Source: Micromonospora sp. NBC_00421
GTDB lineage: Bacteria > Actinomycetota > Actinomycetes > Mycobacteriales > Micromonosporaceae
DNA length: 64,000 nt
Direction of reading: 5' to 3'
Assembly (NCBI RefSeq): GCF_036017915.1
Contig: NZ_CP107929.1
Coordinates: forward strand, 1,860,001 to 1,924,000
The notes beneath the pieces are model-generated. The model was not told the DNA's origin. It searched no databases and worked only from the letters and a program-made list of their open reading frames with translations. The translations under genes were made by a program, and so were the position numbers. This document shows positions 17,536 through 26,382 of the stretch, in pieces (position 1 is the first letter of the stretch; every line of letters starts with the position of its first letter).

Positions 17536-18951
17536 TCAGGCGTGTGCGGGCACGCTGGTGGCGACGGGCTGCGGGCGGCCCGGCAGGAACAGGCTCGCCA
17601 GGGCGACGATCACGGCCCCGGCGACGGTCCACCAGAACGCGCCGTCGAAGGCGTCGGCGGGGGAACGGCCGTCGGTGAGGCCGCTCTGCACGATGAGCGC
17701 CACCATCGCGACGCCCAGGGACGCGCCGATCTGGTTGAGGATGAACAGCGTGCCGGTCGCCCCGCCGATGGCCTCGGCGGGCACGGTCCGGTAGACCGCG
17801 CCCATCGTCGGCGCGCCGACCAGGCCCATGCCGAACCCGGTCACCAGCTGGGCGGCGGTGAGCAGCACCTGCGAGGTGGCCGGGTCCGCCCCGGTGTAGA
17901 CCAGGGCGCCGAACCCGATCAGCACCGCCCCGGCCGGTACGAGTCCCCGGGGGCCGAACCTGTCGGCGAGTTTGCCGGCGATCGGCATCCCGAACATCGT
18001 CCCCAGCCCCAGCGGCATGAGCAGCAGGCCGGCCGCGAGGACGCTCTCACCGCGTACCTGCTGGTAGAACAGCGGAAGCAGGAACAGCAGCGAGAACAGC
18101 ATGCTGCCGAGCAGGAACATGGTCACCACGCTCGAGCTGAACCCCCGGCTGGCGAACAGGCGCAGGTCGATCAGCGGATGCGCGGTGCGCCGCGCGTGGG
18201 CGACGTACCCGCCGGTCAGGAGCACGCCCAGCACGATCCCGAGCACGACCCGGGTGGCACCGAAGCCGGCGGTCCCCGCCTGGGACAGGGCGTAGACCAG
18301 GGCGGCGAAGCCGGGGGAGAGCAGTGCCACGCCGAGCACGTCCAGGGGCGGGGCATTGCCCGGTGCGGGTCGTTCGTCCCTGAGTACCACCACGGCGAGC
18401 ACGATGGCCAGCAGCGCGATCGGCACGTTGACCAGGAAGATCCACTGCCAGGTCAGGTTCTGCAGGATCAGGCCGCCGACGATCGGGCCGAGGACCGGCC
18501 CCAGGGTGATCGGGATCGAGATCAGGCCCATCACCCGGCCCATCCGGCCGGGACCGGCGGCGGTGGCGACGACGGTGAGCATGATGGGTTCGAGCAGGCC
18601 GCCGGCGAAGCCCTGGAGCACGCGGAACGCGATCAGGCTGCCGACGTCCCAGGCCAGCGCGCACAGGGCCGAGCCGACCAGGAACAGGGTCAGGGCCGTC
18701 AGCCAGACCCGCTTCGCGCCGAAGCGGGCCACGGACCAGCCCGCCAGGGGGATGGCGACCGCCACGGCGAGCAGGTAGCCGGTGGCGACCCAGGAGATCG
18801 TGCCGAGTGAGGTGCTGAACCGGGCGGTCAGGGTCTCGACGCTGACGTTGATGATCGTCGCGTCGAAGTAGGACATCACGCCGCCGAGCACCATCACGCC
18901 GAGCAGGCGCAGTAGCGGGGCGTCAAGTCGGTCGGACTGGGGTGGGGTCAT
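17536..18951 (-). CDS. MFS multidrug exporter, DHA2 (EmrB/QacA, 14-TM) family
   Basis: A 471-residue major-facilitator protein with about 14 membrane helices, typical of proton-driven drug exporters of the DHA2 family. Conserved parts include [22 protein letters not shown] at the first helix (motif D1 region), the motif-A-like loop [14 protein letters not shown], and motif C ([10 protein letters not shown]). It is divergent from a TetR regulator across a perfect 16-bp palindrome, so it is almost certainly repressed by that protein and induced by its ligand or substrate. The ligand is not predictable from sequence. Confidence 0.92.
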   Translation of the reverse strand: MTPPQSDRLDAPLLRLLGVMVLGGVMSYFDATIINVSVETLTARFSTSLGTISWVATGYLLAVAVAIPLAGWSVARFGAKRVWLTALTLFLVGSALCALAWDVGSLIAFRVLQGFAGGLLEPIMLTVVATAAGPGRMGRVMGLISIPITLGPVLGPIVGGLILQNLTWQWIFLVNVPIALLAIVLAVVVLRDERPAPGNAPPLDVLGVALLSPGFAALVYALSQAGTAGFGATRVVLGIVLGVLLTGGYVAHARRTAHPLIDLRLFASRGFSSSVVTMFLLGSMLFSLLFLLPLFYQQVRGESVLAAGLLLMPLGLGTMFGMPIAGKLADRFGPRGLVPAGAVLIGFGALVYTGADPATSQVLLTAAQLVTGFGMGLVGAPTMGAVYRTVPAEAIGGATGTLFILNQIGASLGVAMVALIVQSGLTDGRSPADAFDGAFWWTVAGAVIVALASLFLPGRPQPVATSVPAHA

Positions 18952-18987
18952 GGCCGTCTCCGGATTGGTCGGATCGGTTCGTTAGAT

Positions 18988-19003
18988 TGAACTGGCCAGT
19001 TCA
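18988..19003. promoter_or_regulatory. Perfect 16-bp palindromic operator (TGAACTGGCCAGTTCA) for TetR regulator
   Basis: The palindrome lies 36 bp from the MFS start and 30 bp from the regulator start, where both promoters must overlap it. A symmetric site of this length is the usual TetR-dimer target. Autoregulation plus repression of the exporter is inferred. Confidence 0.75.
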
Positions 19004-19033
19004 TTTTGACGCACTGGACGGTAGCATGGCGAC

Positions 19034-19726
19034 ATGACTGACGGCGAGACCCCGACCGCACCGCGCGGCAGGCTGGACAAACGGCAGGCGATCATCGGGG
19101 CGGCGCTGCGCGTCTTCGCCCGTGAGGGCTACGGCCAGGCCAGCATCGACGTGATCGCGGCCGAGGCCGGCGTGGCCAAACCGACCATCTACAACCACCT
19201 CGGTGGCAAGGAGAACCTGTTCCGCCACGTCCTCGCCGAGATCGCGGCCCGCTCGAACGCCAAGACCCTGGCTGCGCTCCAGACCTTCCCCACCGATCCG
19301 CAGGACCTGCGCAATCATCTGAACACCGTCGGCCTGCGGCTGGCCGAGTGCTTCGTCGACGAGCAGTCCTCGGCGCTGCGCCGGTTGCTGCACGCCGAGA
19401 TCGGCCGGTTTCCCGATCTGTTCGACGCCGTCCTGGACAGCGGGCCCAACCAGGCGACCGAGGCGCTGGCGGGGCGGTTGGCGAGGCTCGCCAACGCGGG
19501 TTACCTGACCATCGAGGACCCGATCCGGGCCGCCCGGCAGTTCGTCGCCCTGCTCACCGACGAACTGCCCGCGATGAGTGCCCTCGGCACCCGCCCGGTC
19601 GACCCCGACGACCTGGAGCGTGCGGTGGCCGCTGGAATCGACACCTTCCTGCGCGCCTTCGCGAACCCGCCGGCCGGGCCGGGCCGGGCGGCCGCACCCG
19701 GACGGCCGGTGGCCCTGCCACGCTGA
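19034..19726 (+). CDS. TetR/AcrR-family transcriptional repressor of the divergent exporter
   Basis: A 230-residue TetR protein. The N-terminal helix-turn-helix (about residues 33-57, SIDVIAAEAGVAKPTIYNHL) carries the conserved GVAKPTIYNH signature, followed by KENLF and an all-helical ligand-binding domain. The C-terminal tail after about residue 210 is Pro/Ala-rich and disordered. A TAGCAT -10 element ends 6 nt before the ATG, pointing to a leaderless mRNA. It lies divergent to the MFS exporter, with the perfect palindrome between them. Confidence 0.92.
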   Translation: MTDGETPTAPRGRLDKRQAIIGAALRVFAREGYGQASIDVIAAEAGVAKPTIYNHLGGKENLFRHVLAEIAARSNAKTLAALQTFPTDPQDLRNHLNTVGLRLAECFVDEQSSALRRLLHAEIGRFPDLFDAVLDSGPNQATEALAGRLARLANAGYLTIEDPIRAARQFVALLTDELPAMSALGTRPVDPDDLERAVAAGIDTFLRAFANPPAGPGRAAAPGRPVALPR

Positions 19727-20002
19727 CCGGTGGGCCGCACCGGAGGCGGCACGGACACCAGGGTCACGACGCTCGCCTGCCGTGCCCTCTCTCATGATTG
19801 CGGCGGTGGCCACCGGCGCGTACGCCGACGTCCGCCTCCGTCACCTACGGCCCGAGCGACAGTCCGGATATCGCGCGACTGCCCGGTACCGGGCAGTCGG
19901 TCGGCGCTACGGTGGCACGGTCGCCTCGGCACCCTGCCGTGGTCGGCACCCCGCCGGGGAACGCGCGCACAGGCGACGAGGGGATCAGGTGACGGCAGCG
20001 TC

Positions 20003-21613
20003 ATGACCGACTACGGACACGAGTTGCTGTTCGGCGGCTTCCTCACCCCCGACGCCCGGCGCCCGGAGCAGGTCGTCGCCCGCGCCAGGTTCTGCGAGCA
20101 GGTGGGCCTGGACCTGGTCACCTTCCAGGACCACCCCTACCAGCCGGGTTTCCTCGACAGCTGGACGCTGATGTCCTACCTGGCGGCGGCGACCAGCCGG
20201 ATCCGGCTGGCCGGCAACGTGCTCAACCTGCCGTTGCGGCAGCCGGTGGTGCTGGCCCGCAGCGTCGCCAGCCTGGACCTGCTCAGCGGCGGTCGGGTCG
20301 AACTCGGCCTCGGCACGGGCGCGTTCTGGGACGCCATCGAGGCCAACGGCGGCCGGCGGCTCGCCCCCGGGCAGGCGGTGGACGCGCTGGACGAGGCGAT
20401 CCGGATCATCCGCGAGGTGTGGGCCGCCGACCGGCGTGGCGGGGTACGGGTCGACGGTGAGCACTACCGGGTGGTCGGCGCGAAGCGCGGTCCCGCCCCG
20501 GCGCACCCGGTGGGGATCTGGGTCGGCGCGTACAAGCCGAGGTTGTTGCGGCTGGTCGGCCGGACGGCGGACGGCTGGCTGCCGTCGCTTGCTTACCTGC
20601 CGAAGGGGCCGGGGGAGTTGGCCGACCTCAACGCGCTCGTCGACGAGGGCGCGACGGCGGCCGGGCGGGACCCCGCCGAGGTGCGGCGGCTGCTCAACAT
20701 CTCCGGCCGGTTCACCCGCACCGGCGCGGGGTTCCTCGACGGTCCGCCGCAGCAGTGGGTGCGGGAGCTGACCGAGCTGGTGCTGGAGCACGGCACCTCC
20801 GGGTTCATCCTCGGCGCCGACGACCCGACCAGCATCGAGCTGTTCGCCCAGGAGGTCGCCCCCGCCGTCCGCGAACTGGTCGCCGCCGAGCGGGCCGGGT
20901 CGACCGCGCCCAAGCCGGCCACGCCGACGGCCGGCCCGGAGACGCCGGTCCCGGGTGGACCGGCGGGGGAGCAGCGCGAGGTCGCCCGGACCGGCGGCAT
21001 TGCGGGGCTCGCGGTGACCCCGACCCCCGATCCCGGGGTACGACACAGCGACCACCGCCTCTGGGACGAGTCGACCCGGCCGGTCGCTCCGCCCGCCCCG
21101 GCCGGGCACGTCTACTCCCCGCAGGCGCAGGCCGCCGGTGGGCACCTCGTCGACGTCCACGACCACCTGCGTCAGGAGCTGAGCCAGGTACGCGACCTGC
21201 TCGACCAGGTCCGGCAGGGGGTGCTCTCCGCCGGGGACGCCCGCGGGGTGCTCAACCGGATGACCATGCGGCAGAACAACTGGACGCTGGGGGCGTACTG
21301 CGCCGCGTACTGCACGATGGTGACCCAGCACCACGGGCTGGAGGACGACGCGATCTTCCCGCACCTGCGGCGGGCCGACCCGGGGCTGACGCCGGTGATC
21401 GACCGGCTGGAGCAGGAACACGTCGTCATCCACGACGTCGTCGAGGGCGTCGACCGGGCGCTCGTCGCGCTGATCGGGGACCCGGGGCGGCTCGCCGGGC
21501 TCCAACAGGCGGTGGACCTGCTCACCGACACGTTGCTGTCCCACCTGTCGTACGAGGAACGCAACATCGTCGAACCACTGGCCCGGTACGGCTTCTACCC
21601 CGGGCAGCTCTGA
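20003..21613 (+). CDS. LLM-class flavin-dependent oxidoreductase fused to a hemerythrin-like domain
   Basis: A 536-residue two-domain protein. Residues 1-295 form a luciferase-like monooxygenase TIM barrel that would use FMN or F420 (IRLAGNVLNLPLRQPVVLARSV region and GLGTGAFW). Residues 296-375 are a Pro/Ala-rich linker. Residues 380-530 form a four-helix hemerythrin (HHE) domain with candidate diiron ligands His386/388, His443/444, Glu447, His473, His477 and His514. The HHE part could sense or deliver oxygen or NO to the flavin enzyme. Neither domain looks truncated. I chose the ATG at 20003, where the barrel begins; the open frame upstream is low-quality. Substrate unknown. Confidence 0.85.
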   Translation: MTDYGHELLFGGFLTPDARRPEQVVARARFCEQVGLDLVTFQDHPYQPGFLDSWTLMSYLAAATSRIRLAGNVLNLPLRQPVVLARSVASLDLLSGGRVELGLGTGAFWDAIEANGGRRLAPGQAVDALDEAIRIIREVWAADRRGGVRVDGEHYRVVGAKRGPAPAHPVGIWVGAYKPRLLRLVGRTADGWLPSLAYLPKGPGELADLNALVDEGATAAGRDPAEVRRLLNISGRFTRTGAGFLDGPPQQWVRELTELVLEHGTSGFILGADDPTSIELFAQEVAPAVRELVAAERAGSTAPKPATPTAGPETPVPGGPAGEQREVARTGGIAGLAVTPTPDPGVRHSDHRLWDESTRPVAPPAPAGHVYSPQAQAAGGHLVDVHDHLRQELSQVRDLLDQVRQGVLSAGDARGVLNRMTMRQNNWTLGAYCAAYCTMVTQHHGLEDDAIFPHLRRADPGLTPVIDRLEQEHVVIHDVVEGVDRALVALIGDPGRLAGLQQAVDLLTDTLLSHLSYEERNIVEPLARYGFYPGQL

Positions 21614-21641
21614 CCGCCGCGACCGGCGGCCTGCCGTCGCG

Positions 21642-21971
21642 CTACACCTCCGCTGCGGGGGCAAGGACCCCGGTGCCGGACCAGTCGATGTACTCCTCGC
21701 TGATGGACCGGTCCGGTTCACCGTCCTCGTCGAGGGTGCCGAACGCGGCGTGGAAGCGGCCGAAGCCGTACCCGCAGGCGGCCAGGGTGGCCAGCGCCCA
21801 CGGCCGGAGGTTGGCGGGCAGCTTCTCCGGAAAACGGCGGTCGACGGTGACCTGGACGACGCCGAGCAGGTCGTAGGACTGCTCGAAGGTGCCCGCGTCG
21901 AGCACCCGGCACAGCGAGAACGCGTGCGGAACCCGCTCCTGCTGGTACACCCAGCGACCCACCTGTTCCAT
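21642..21971 (-). CDS. Conserved hypothetical protein
   Basis: A 109-residue soluble protein with no domain I recognise. The core (SLCRVLDAGTFEQSYDLLGVVQVTVDRRF) suggests mixed alpha/beta structure. The tail ending EEYIDWSGTGVL is acidic. GGGAGGA upstream of the ATG at 21971 supports expression. It is divergent from the XRE regulator at 22087 across 115 bp that contain the palindrome CTTGATATCAAG. Function unknown; control by the divergent regulator is possible. Confidence 0.65.
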   Translation of the reverse strand: MEQVGRWVYQQERVPHAFSLCRVLDAGTFEQSYDLLGVVQVTVDRRFPEKLPANLRPWALATLAACGYGFGRFHAAFGTLDEDGEPDRSISEEYIDWSGTGVLAPAAEV

Positions 21972-22024
21972 GGCCGTTCCTCCCTGGTGTTGTCGGTGTG
22001 TTTTCGAGGATGCACCCGAGAGTG

Positions 22025-22036
22025 CTTGATATCAAG
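22025..22036. promoter_or_regulatory. Candidate operator palindrome CTTGATATCAAG
   Basis: A perfect 12-bp palindrome in the divergent region between the hypothetical gene (start 21971) and the XRE regulator (start 22087). It could be bound by the XRE protein or another repressor. This is inferred from symmetry and position. Confidence 0.5.
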
Positions 22037-22086
22037 TGTGTCGGCCTGAATACTCATCGTCAATGTTGGTGGCGGGAGGAGTGGTC

Positions 22087-22995
22087 ATGTCCGCAGGGTC
22101 CTCGGCATCGTTCGACGGTCGAGAAGGGTTGGCGCAGTTGGCGTCCTCACCGGTGGTGCAGGCATGGGAGTTGGGCATGCGCCTGCGCCAGCGCCGCGAG
22201 GAGGTCGGCTTCACCGCCGCGGCGGCCGGTCGCGCGATCGGCATCATCCAGGCGTACGTCTCCGGTGTGGAGGCCGGGCGGGTCAAGCTGCCGGCCCGAC
22301 GGCTGGCCCAGATCGTCGAGGCGTACGAGCTGGAGCCGGAGGAGGCCGCCGAGTTGGAGCAGTTGCGGGCCGGGGCGGCCCGGCGTGGCTGGTGGCACGA
22401 GTACTCGCAGCTCTTTCCGGCGGAGTTCCTGCGTTTCCTCGGCTACGAGGCCGGCGCCGACCACATCCGCAGCTTCCACCCGGAGGCGATACACGGCCTG
22501 TTGCAGACCGAGGAGTACGCCCGCGCGGTGATCCGGGGCGGCACCACCACGATCCGACTGACCGAGGTGGACCGGCGGGTCGCCGTCCGGATGGCCCGGC
22601 AGGCCCGGCTCGACGGCGCGCACCCGCTGCGGATCAGCGCGGTGCTCAGCGAGGGCGCGCTGCGCCAGCAGGTCGGCGGCCCGGAGGTGATGCGTGCCCA
22701 GCTCGACCATCTCGTCCGGCTGGCCACCGAGCGACCCGGGCAGATCGAGATCCGGGTGCTCCCGTTCACCGTCGGGGCCCACCCGGCATTCGGTGGCCCG
22801 TTCGAGGTGCTGTCGTTCCCGTCGCCCCGGCTGCCGGACCTGGTCTGGCAGGAGAACCTGACCTCCATCGACATCATCGACCAGTCGATCCGGGTGACCG
22901 ACTACGTGGTCACCTTCGCCGAGACCCGCGAGTTGGCGTTAGGCTCGGACGACTCGGTCGACCTGATCCGCCGGATCGCCAAGGAGATGATGTGA
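22087..22995 (+). CDS. Scr1-type XRE-family regulator (HTH plus DUF5753)
   Basis: A 302-residue protein. An XRE helix-turn-helix at about residues 30-80 (LRQRREEVGFTAAAAGRAIG, then VSGVEAGRVKLPARRLAQIVEAY) is followed by the DUF5753 domain to the C-terminus. This family includes the Scr1 antitoxin-like regulators, usually encoded with a small DUF397 partner, as here. I chose the ATG at 22087 because GGGAGGAG lies 5 nt upstream; an earlier in-frame start at 22036 has none. Its stop overlaps the DUF397 start (GTGA), indicating translational coupling. These pairs often control differentiation or antibiotic genes in actinomycetes; this one's target is unknown. Confidence 0.88.
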   Translation: MSAGSSASFDGREGLAQLASSPVVQAWELGMRLRQRREEVGFTAAAAGRAIGIIQAYVSGVEAGRVKLPARRLAQIVEAYELEPEEAAELEQLRAGAARRGWWHEYSQLFPAEFLRFLGYEAGADHIRSFHPEAIHGLLQTEEYARAVIRGGTTTIRLTEVDRRVAVRMARQARLDGAHPLRISAVLSEGALRQQVGGPEVMRAQLDHLVRLATERPGQIEIRVLPFTVGAHPAFGGPFEVLSFPSPRLPDLVWQENLTSIDIIDQSIRVTDYVVTFAETRELALGSDDSVDLIRRIAKEMM

Positions 22996-23189
22996 CCACC
23001 TCTCGTCGTGACTGGTTCAAGTCGTCCCGCAGCTCCAGCAACGCCAACTGTATCGAGGTGCGGTTCGGCGAGAGCGGGGTGGGCGTCCGCGATTCCAAGG
23101 ATCGCCACGGTCCCACCCTCGCCTTCGCCGGTGCTTCCTGGGTCAGCTTCACTTCCGCGCTCAAGCGACGTGCGGTCCCGCCTTCCTGA
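22992..23189 (+). CDS. DUF397 small partner protein of the XRE regulator
   Basis: A 65-residue DUF397 protein with the hallmark WFKSSRSSSNANCIEV start, RDSKDRHGPTLAF centre and W..F end of the family. It begins at the GTG at 22992 inside the last codons of the XRE gene (GTGA overlap). DUF397 proteins form a functional pair with Scr1-type regulators, possibly as antagonists that bind them. It is soluble and single-domain. Confidence 0.9.
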   Translation: MTTSRRDWFKSSRSSSNANCIEVRFGESGVGVRDSKDRHGPTLAFAGASWVSFTSALKRRAVPPS

Positions 23190-23293
23190 TCGGTGGTCGT
23201 CCTTCCTGGAGCCGATGTCAGGTTTCGGATAGTGAGCGCCCGGCACCTGATCGGCTACCTTGGCGGTCCGTCACTCTCGCCAAAGGACAACAC

Positions 23294-23974
23294 GTGGAAC
23301 CGGGTTCGCTCGCATCCGATGCAATCGGCCTGCTGGCCGCACTCGCGCAGGGAACGCTTCAAGGGGTGGGAGCGCAGGCCGGCGAGGAACTGTACGACCT
23401 GGTGGCCGCTCAGATGCGCACGGCCGGTGAGCGCCCGGCGCTCGAAGCGTTCGAGGAGGATCCCACCAACACCGCGATCCAGCGGCGGTTCCGGGCCGCA
23501 CTCGCGCACGAGTTGGCGGCCGACCCGCAGTTCCGGGCCACCGTCTCCCGCATTGCCGAGAAGGCCGTCGACGGGAATGCATCGGTGTCATTCGGAAACA
23601 CCGTGAATTCGCCCACCAACATCCTCTCCGGCGAGGCCCAGCAGGGGGACAGGTACAACTACGGCCACCAGGGCAACAAGATCAATTTCGGTGGCATCCT
23701 GATCGCCGTGGTGGCGGTCGTCGCGCTGTTCTTCGCCGGTCGGGCGATCTACGTCAGCGTCGGTGGCGACTCCTCGGGCGGTACGGGCCTGAGCGAGAGC
23801 AGCACCTGCACCGAATACCTGTCCAAGGACGATGCCACCCGCAAGGAGACCATGCGCAGGCTCTACCTGGAGGCGGGAAAGGCGGACCGGGCGGGTGACG
23901 CGTTCATCCTGCAGAACGCGGACTACGAATGCGGGCAGCGACCGAAATCCACGCTGGCGCAGATCGTCGGTTGA
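23294..23974 (+). CDS. Single-pass membrane protein with Gly/Asn/Gln-rich segment; unknown function
   Basis: A 226-residue protein in four parts. Residues 1-92 are a helical soluble module. Residues 94-133 are Gly/Asn/Gln-rich with a VSFGNTVNSPTNIL then QQGDRYNYGHQGNK pattern. Residues 134-155 form one membrane helix. The rest is a short extracytoplasmic domain with two Cys, one in TCTEYL and one in ECGQRP, that may form a disulfide. The middle segment resembles the short amyloid-like signalling motifs placed between N-terminal modules and effector domains in actinobacteria; that is a visual resemblance only. Start GTG at 23294 follows AAAGGA. It follows the XRE/DUF397 pair by 104 bp. Confidence 0.65.
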   Translation: MEPGSLASDAIGLLAALAQGTLQGVGAQAGEELYDLVAAQMRTAGERPALEAFEEDPTNTAIQRRFRAALAHELAADPQFRATVSRIAEKAVDGNASVSFGNTVNSPTNILSGEAQQGDRYNYGHQGNKINFGGILIAVVAVVALFFAGRAIYVSVGGDSSGGTGLSESSTCTEYLSKDDATRKETMRRLYLEAGKADRAGDAFILQNADYECGQRPKSTLAQIVG

Positions 23975-23978
23975 TGCG

Positions 23979-24380
23979 ATGACATTGACCGCGGAGGACC
24001 GTACGGCCATCACGGATCTGATCAACCGGCACGGCCACCTCACCGACAGCGGCGAGTTCGACCGGATGCCGGAGCTGTTCACGGCGGATGTGGTCTATGA
24101 CGTCACGGCCCTCGGCGGGGGCGTGCTCGTCGGGCTCGCCATGCTGCGGGACGCCGCGCTCGCCCTGGGTGCGGGCAACCCCGTCGCCCACCACGTCACC
24201 AACATCGTGCTCACCGCGGTGGCCGAGGACCGGGTGCACGCGCTGTCGAAGGGCATCGGCATCACCGTGGACGGCACCGTCGGCAGCGTGACCTACGAGG
24301 ACACCGTCGTACGCGGCGACGACGGGTGGCGCATCAGCCACCGCACGGTGCGCCCCCGGCGGATCCCCCTGACGCGCTGA
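23979..24380 (+). CDS. SnoaL-like / NTF2-fold protein
   Basis: A 133-residue protein of the SnoaL-like (nuclear transport factor 2 fold) superfamily. The pattern DRTAITDLINRHGHLTDSGEFDRMPELFTADVVYD and the later HHVTNIVLTAV and WRISHRTV strands are characteristic. Family members are small cyclases, isomerases, dehydratases or ligand-binding proteins. No conserved catalytic set can be assigned here. It begins 5 nt after the previous gene's stop, so the two may be in one transcript. Substrate unknown. Confidence 0.82.
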   Translation: MTLTAEDRTAITDLINRHGHLTDSGEFDRMPELFTADVVYDVTALGGGVLVGLAMLRDAALALGAGNPVAHHVTNIVLTAVAEDRVHALSKGIGITVDGTVGSVTYEDTVVRGDDGWRISHRTVRPRRIPLTR

Positions 24381-24536
24381 TCGCCGCAGTGGGCCGGCGA
24401 TGCCTGTCGGTACAGGGGTGCCGGAGTTCGGCGCGCGGTGCCATAATCGTGACGGTGCCCGTGGCTGTCGCCGCCGGCTCCGGGGGGCGCCTCCGCACCG
24501 CGCGGACGGCGGGGACAGACTCCCCCGGAGGCCACC

Positions 24537-24671
24537 GTGGACACCATCCCTCTCGCCGATCTCGTCGACCTGCTCGACGGCCTGCTGCAACTCGGCGCGG
24601 CGGCGCTCGGTCTCGCCACCGCCGTCGTGGTCGCCCGTGCCGGCCGGTCGCGCCGACAGCGTGACGAATGA
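24537..24671 (+). CDS. Small single-pass membrane protein (44 aa)
   Basis: This 44-residue gene starts at the GTG at 24537 with GGAGG 5 nt upstream, a strong ribosome-binding site. The protein is a short acidic amphipathic start (DTIPLADLVDLLDG), one hydrophobic helix (about residues 16-34) and a basic tail (RAGRSRRQRDE), so an N-out, C-in single-pass protein is likely. A CATAAT -10 candidate lies at 24442-24447. It has no recognised family. Its context gives no function. Confidence 0.55.
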   Translation: MDTIPLADLVDLLDGLLQLGAAALGLATAVVVARAGRSRRQRDE

Positions 24672-24759
24672 CCAGTGACCGGGCGTGTCCGGCCATTGAC
24701 ACGTCTCATGGTCCGAACCATCGTCTGGGGAACCGTCTCTCGCGTCGAAGGGCTCCCCG

Positions 24760-26268
24760 ATGGTCGACACCGCGCACACGTACGTCATCGTCGGAGCCGG
24801 CCCCGCCGGCCTGCAGCTGAGTTACCACCTCCAGCAGCAGGGCGCCGACTACCTGACGCTCGAACGCAGTGCCGAGCCGGGCGGGTTCTTCCGGCGGTTC
24901 CCCCGCCACCGTCGGCTGATCTCGCCCAACACGGTGCACACCGACAGCACCGACCCGGAGATCCGGCTGCGGGGGGACGGGAACTCGTTGCTCAACGACT
25001 CGGCGGAGCTGCTGTTTGCGAACTTCAGCGAGGAGTACCTGCCGTCCGCCGACGACCTGGTGCGCTACCTCGCCGAGTTCCAACGGGTCCACCAGCTCCG
25101 GGTCCGCTACGGCACCACAGTCGAGCAGATCAGCCGCGAGGACGACGGGTTCCGCGTCCGCACCGACCGGGGTGGCGTACGGGCGCGCTGCCTCGTCGTG
25201 GCCACCGGCTGGGGCAGGCCGTTCGTGCCGGAGATCACGGGCATCGAGCACGCCACCGGGTACGAGGAGATGGACCTCGATCCCGATCGGTACGCCGGCC
25301 GGCGGGTCCTGATCATCGGTAAGGGCAACTCGGCCTTCGAGACCGCCTCGGCCCTGCTCGGCAAGGCGTCGCTGGTGCACCTGGCCAGCCGGCAGCCGGT
25401 GCGGTGGGTCCGGGACACCGGTCACCCCGGCGACGTCCGGGGCCAGTACGGCGCGATCGCAGACGGCTACCCGTCCAGCGCGGTGCTCGACTGCACCATC
25501 GACGCGATCCGGCCGGTCGACGGGGGATTGCGGGTCTCCGTCACCCATCCCCACGGCGGGACCGCCGAACTGGACTACCACGAGGTGCTGCGGTGCACCG
25601 GGTTCAGGATGGACACCGCCCTGTTCGACGCCTCCTGTACTCCGGAACTGGTGCGCGACGGCCGGCTGCCCGCACTGCGCCCCGACTGGCAGTCGCGCAA
25701 CGTCGACGACCTCTACTTCGCCGGCACCGTCGCGCAGGCGCGGGACGTGCGGCACGCCTCGTCGTCCTTCATCGCGGGCTTCCGGTACAACCTGCGGACC
25801 TTCACCCGGATGGTGCGGGAACGCTACGACGACGTGCCGATGCCCGGCACGACGACCCCGGGTGAGCCGGCGGCGCTGGCGAAGGTGATGCTCGACCGGG
25901 TCAACTGGAGTTCGGCGCTGTGGAACCAGGCTGGGTACCTCTGTGACGTCTTCGTCCGCGACGACGCCACCGGGGACTTCCGGCACCACGAGGACCTGCC
26001 GGAGGACTACGCCGTCGAGCGGTTCGCCGACGCCGCCCACTGCTACACCCTCGCCCTGCGTCGGGGCCGCCACGATGAGAGCTCCGCCGTCGACCGGCCC
26101 CCGACGGGAGAGAGCGCCCTGCTCCACCCGGTCATCCGGCGGTACCGGCACGGGGAACTGCTCGCCGAGCAGCACCTGCGGGAGGATCTGCTGGCCGAGT
26201 GGCGGCGGCCGGACCGCCACGTCCAGCCGCTCGTGGAGTTCCTGATCGGGGACCTCAACGGCGGATGA
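24760..26268 (+). CDS. FAD/NAD(P)-binding flavoprotein oxidoreductase (monooxygenase-like)
   Basis: A 502-residue two-dinucleotide-binding protein. An FAD site GAGPAGL lies at about residues 12-18. A second Rossmann site IIGKGNSAFETA near residue 185 would bind NAD(P)H. The architecture resembles flavin monooxygenases and FOXRED2-like proteins, with a SPNTVHTDS active-site region. The C-terminal ~130 residues are an additional domain rich in charged and His residues. It could oxygenate an amine, sulfur or other soft nucleophile. Its start ATG at 24760 places the FAD motif near the N-terminus. No obvious operon partner; substrate unknown. Confidence 0.82.
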   Translation: MVDTAHTYVIVGAGPAGLQLSYHLQQQGADYLTLERSAEPGGFFRRFPRHRRLISPNTVHTDSTDPEIRLRGDGNSLLNDSAELLFANFSEEYLPSADDLVRYLAEFQRVHQLRVRYGTTVEQISREDDGFRVRTDRGGVRARCLVVATGWGRPFVPEITGIEHATGYEEMDLDPDRYAGRRVLIIGKGNSAFETASALLGKASLVHLASRQPVRWVRDTGHPGDVRGQYGAIADGYPSSAVLDCTIDAIRPVDGGLRVSVTHPHGGTAELDYHEVLRCTGFRMDTALFDASCTPELVRDGRLPALRPDWQSRNVDDLYFAGTVAQARDVRHASSSFIAGFRYNLRTFTRMVRERYDDVPMPGTTTPGEPAALAKVMLDRVNWSSALWNQAGYLCDVFVRDDATGDFRHHEDLPEDYAVERFADAAHCYTLALRRGRHDESSAVDRPPTGESALLHPVIRRYRHGELLAEQHLREDLLAEWRRPDRHVQPLVEFLIGDLNGG

Positions 26269-26382
26269 CGGCGGGTGCGTCCGCCACGAACGGCGGCAGG
26301 CCAGCCGATCGGCGAACGCCTGCGGGCCGGTCCGACAACCCACCCGCCGGCACCGCCCGACGGCGGTCGTCCGGATCCGTGC

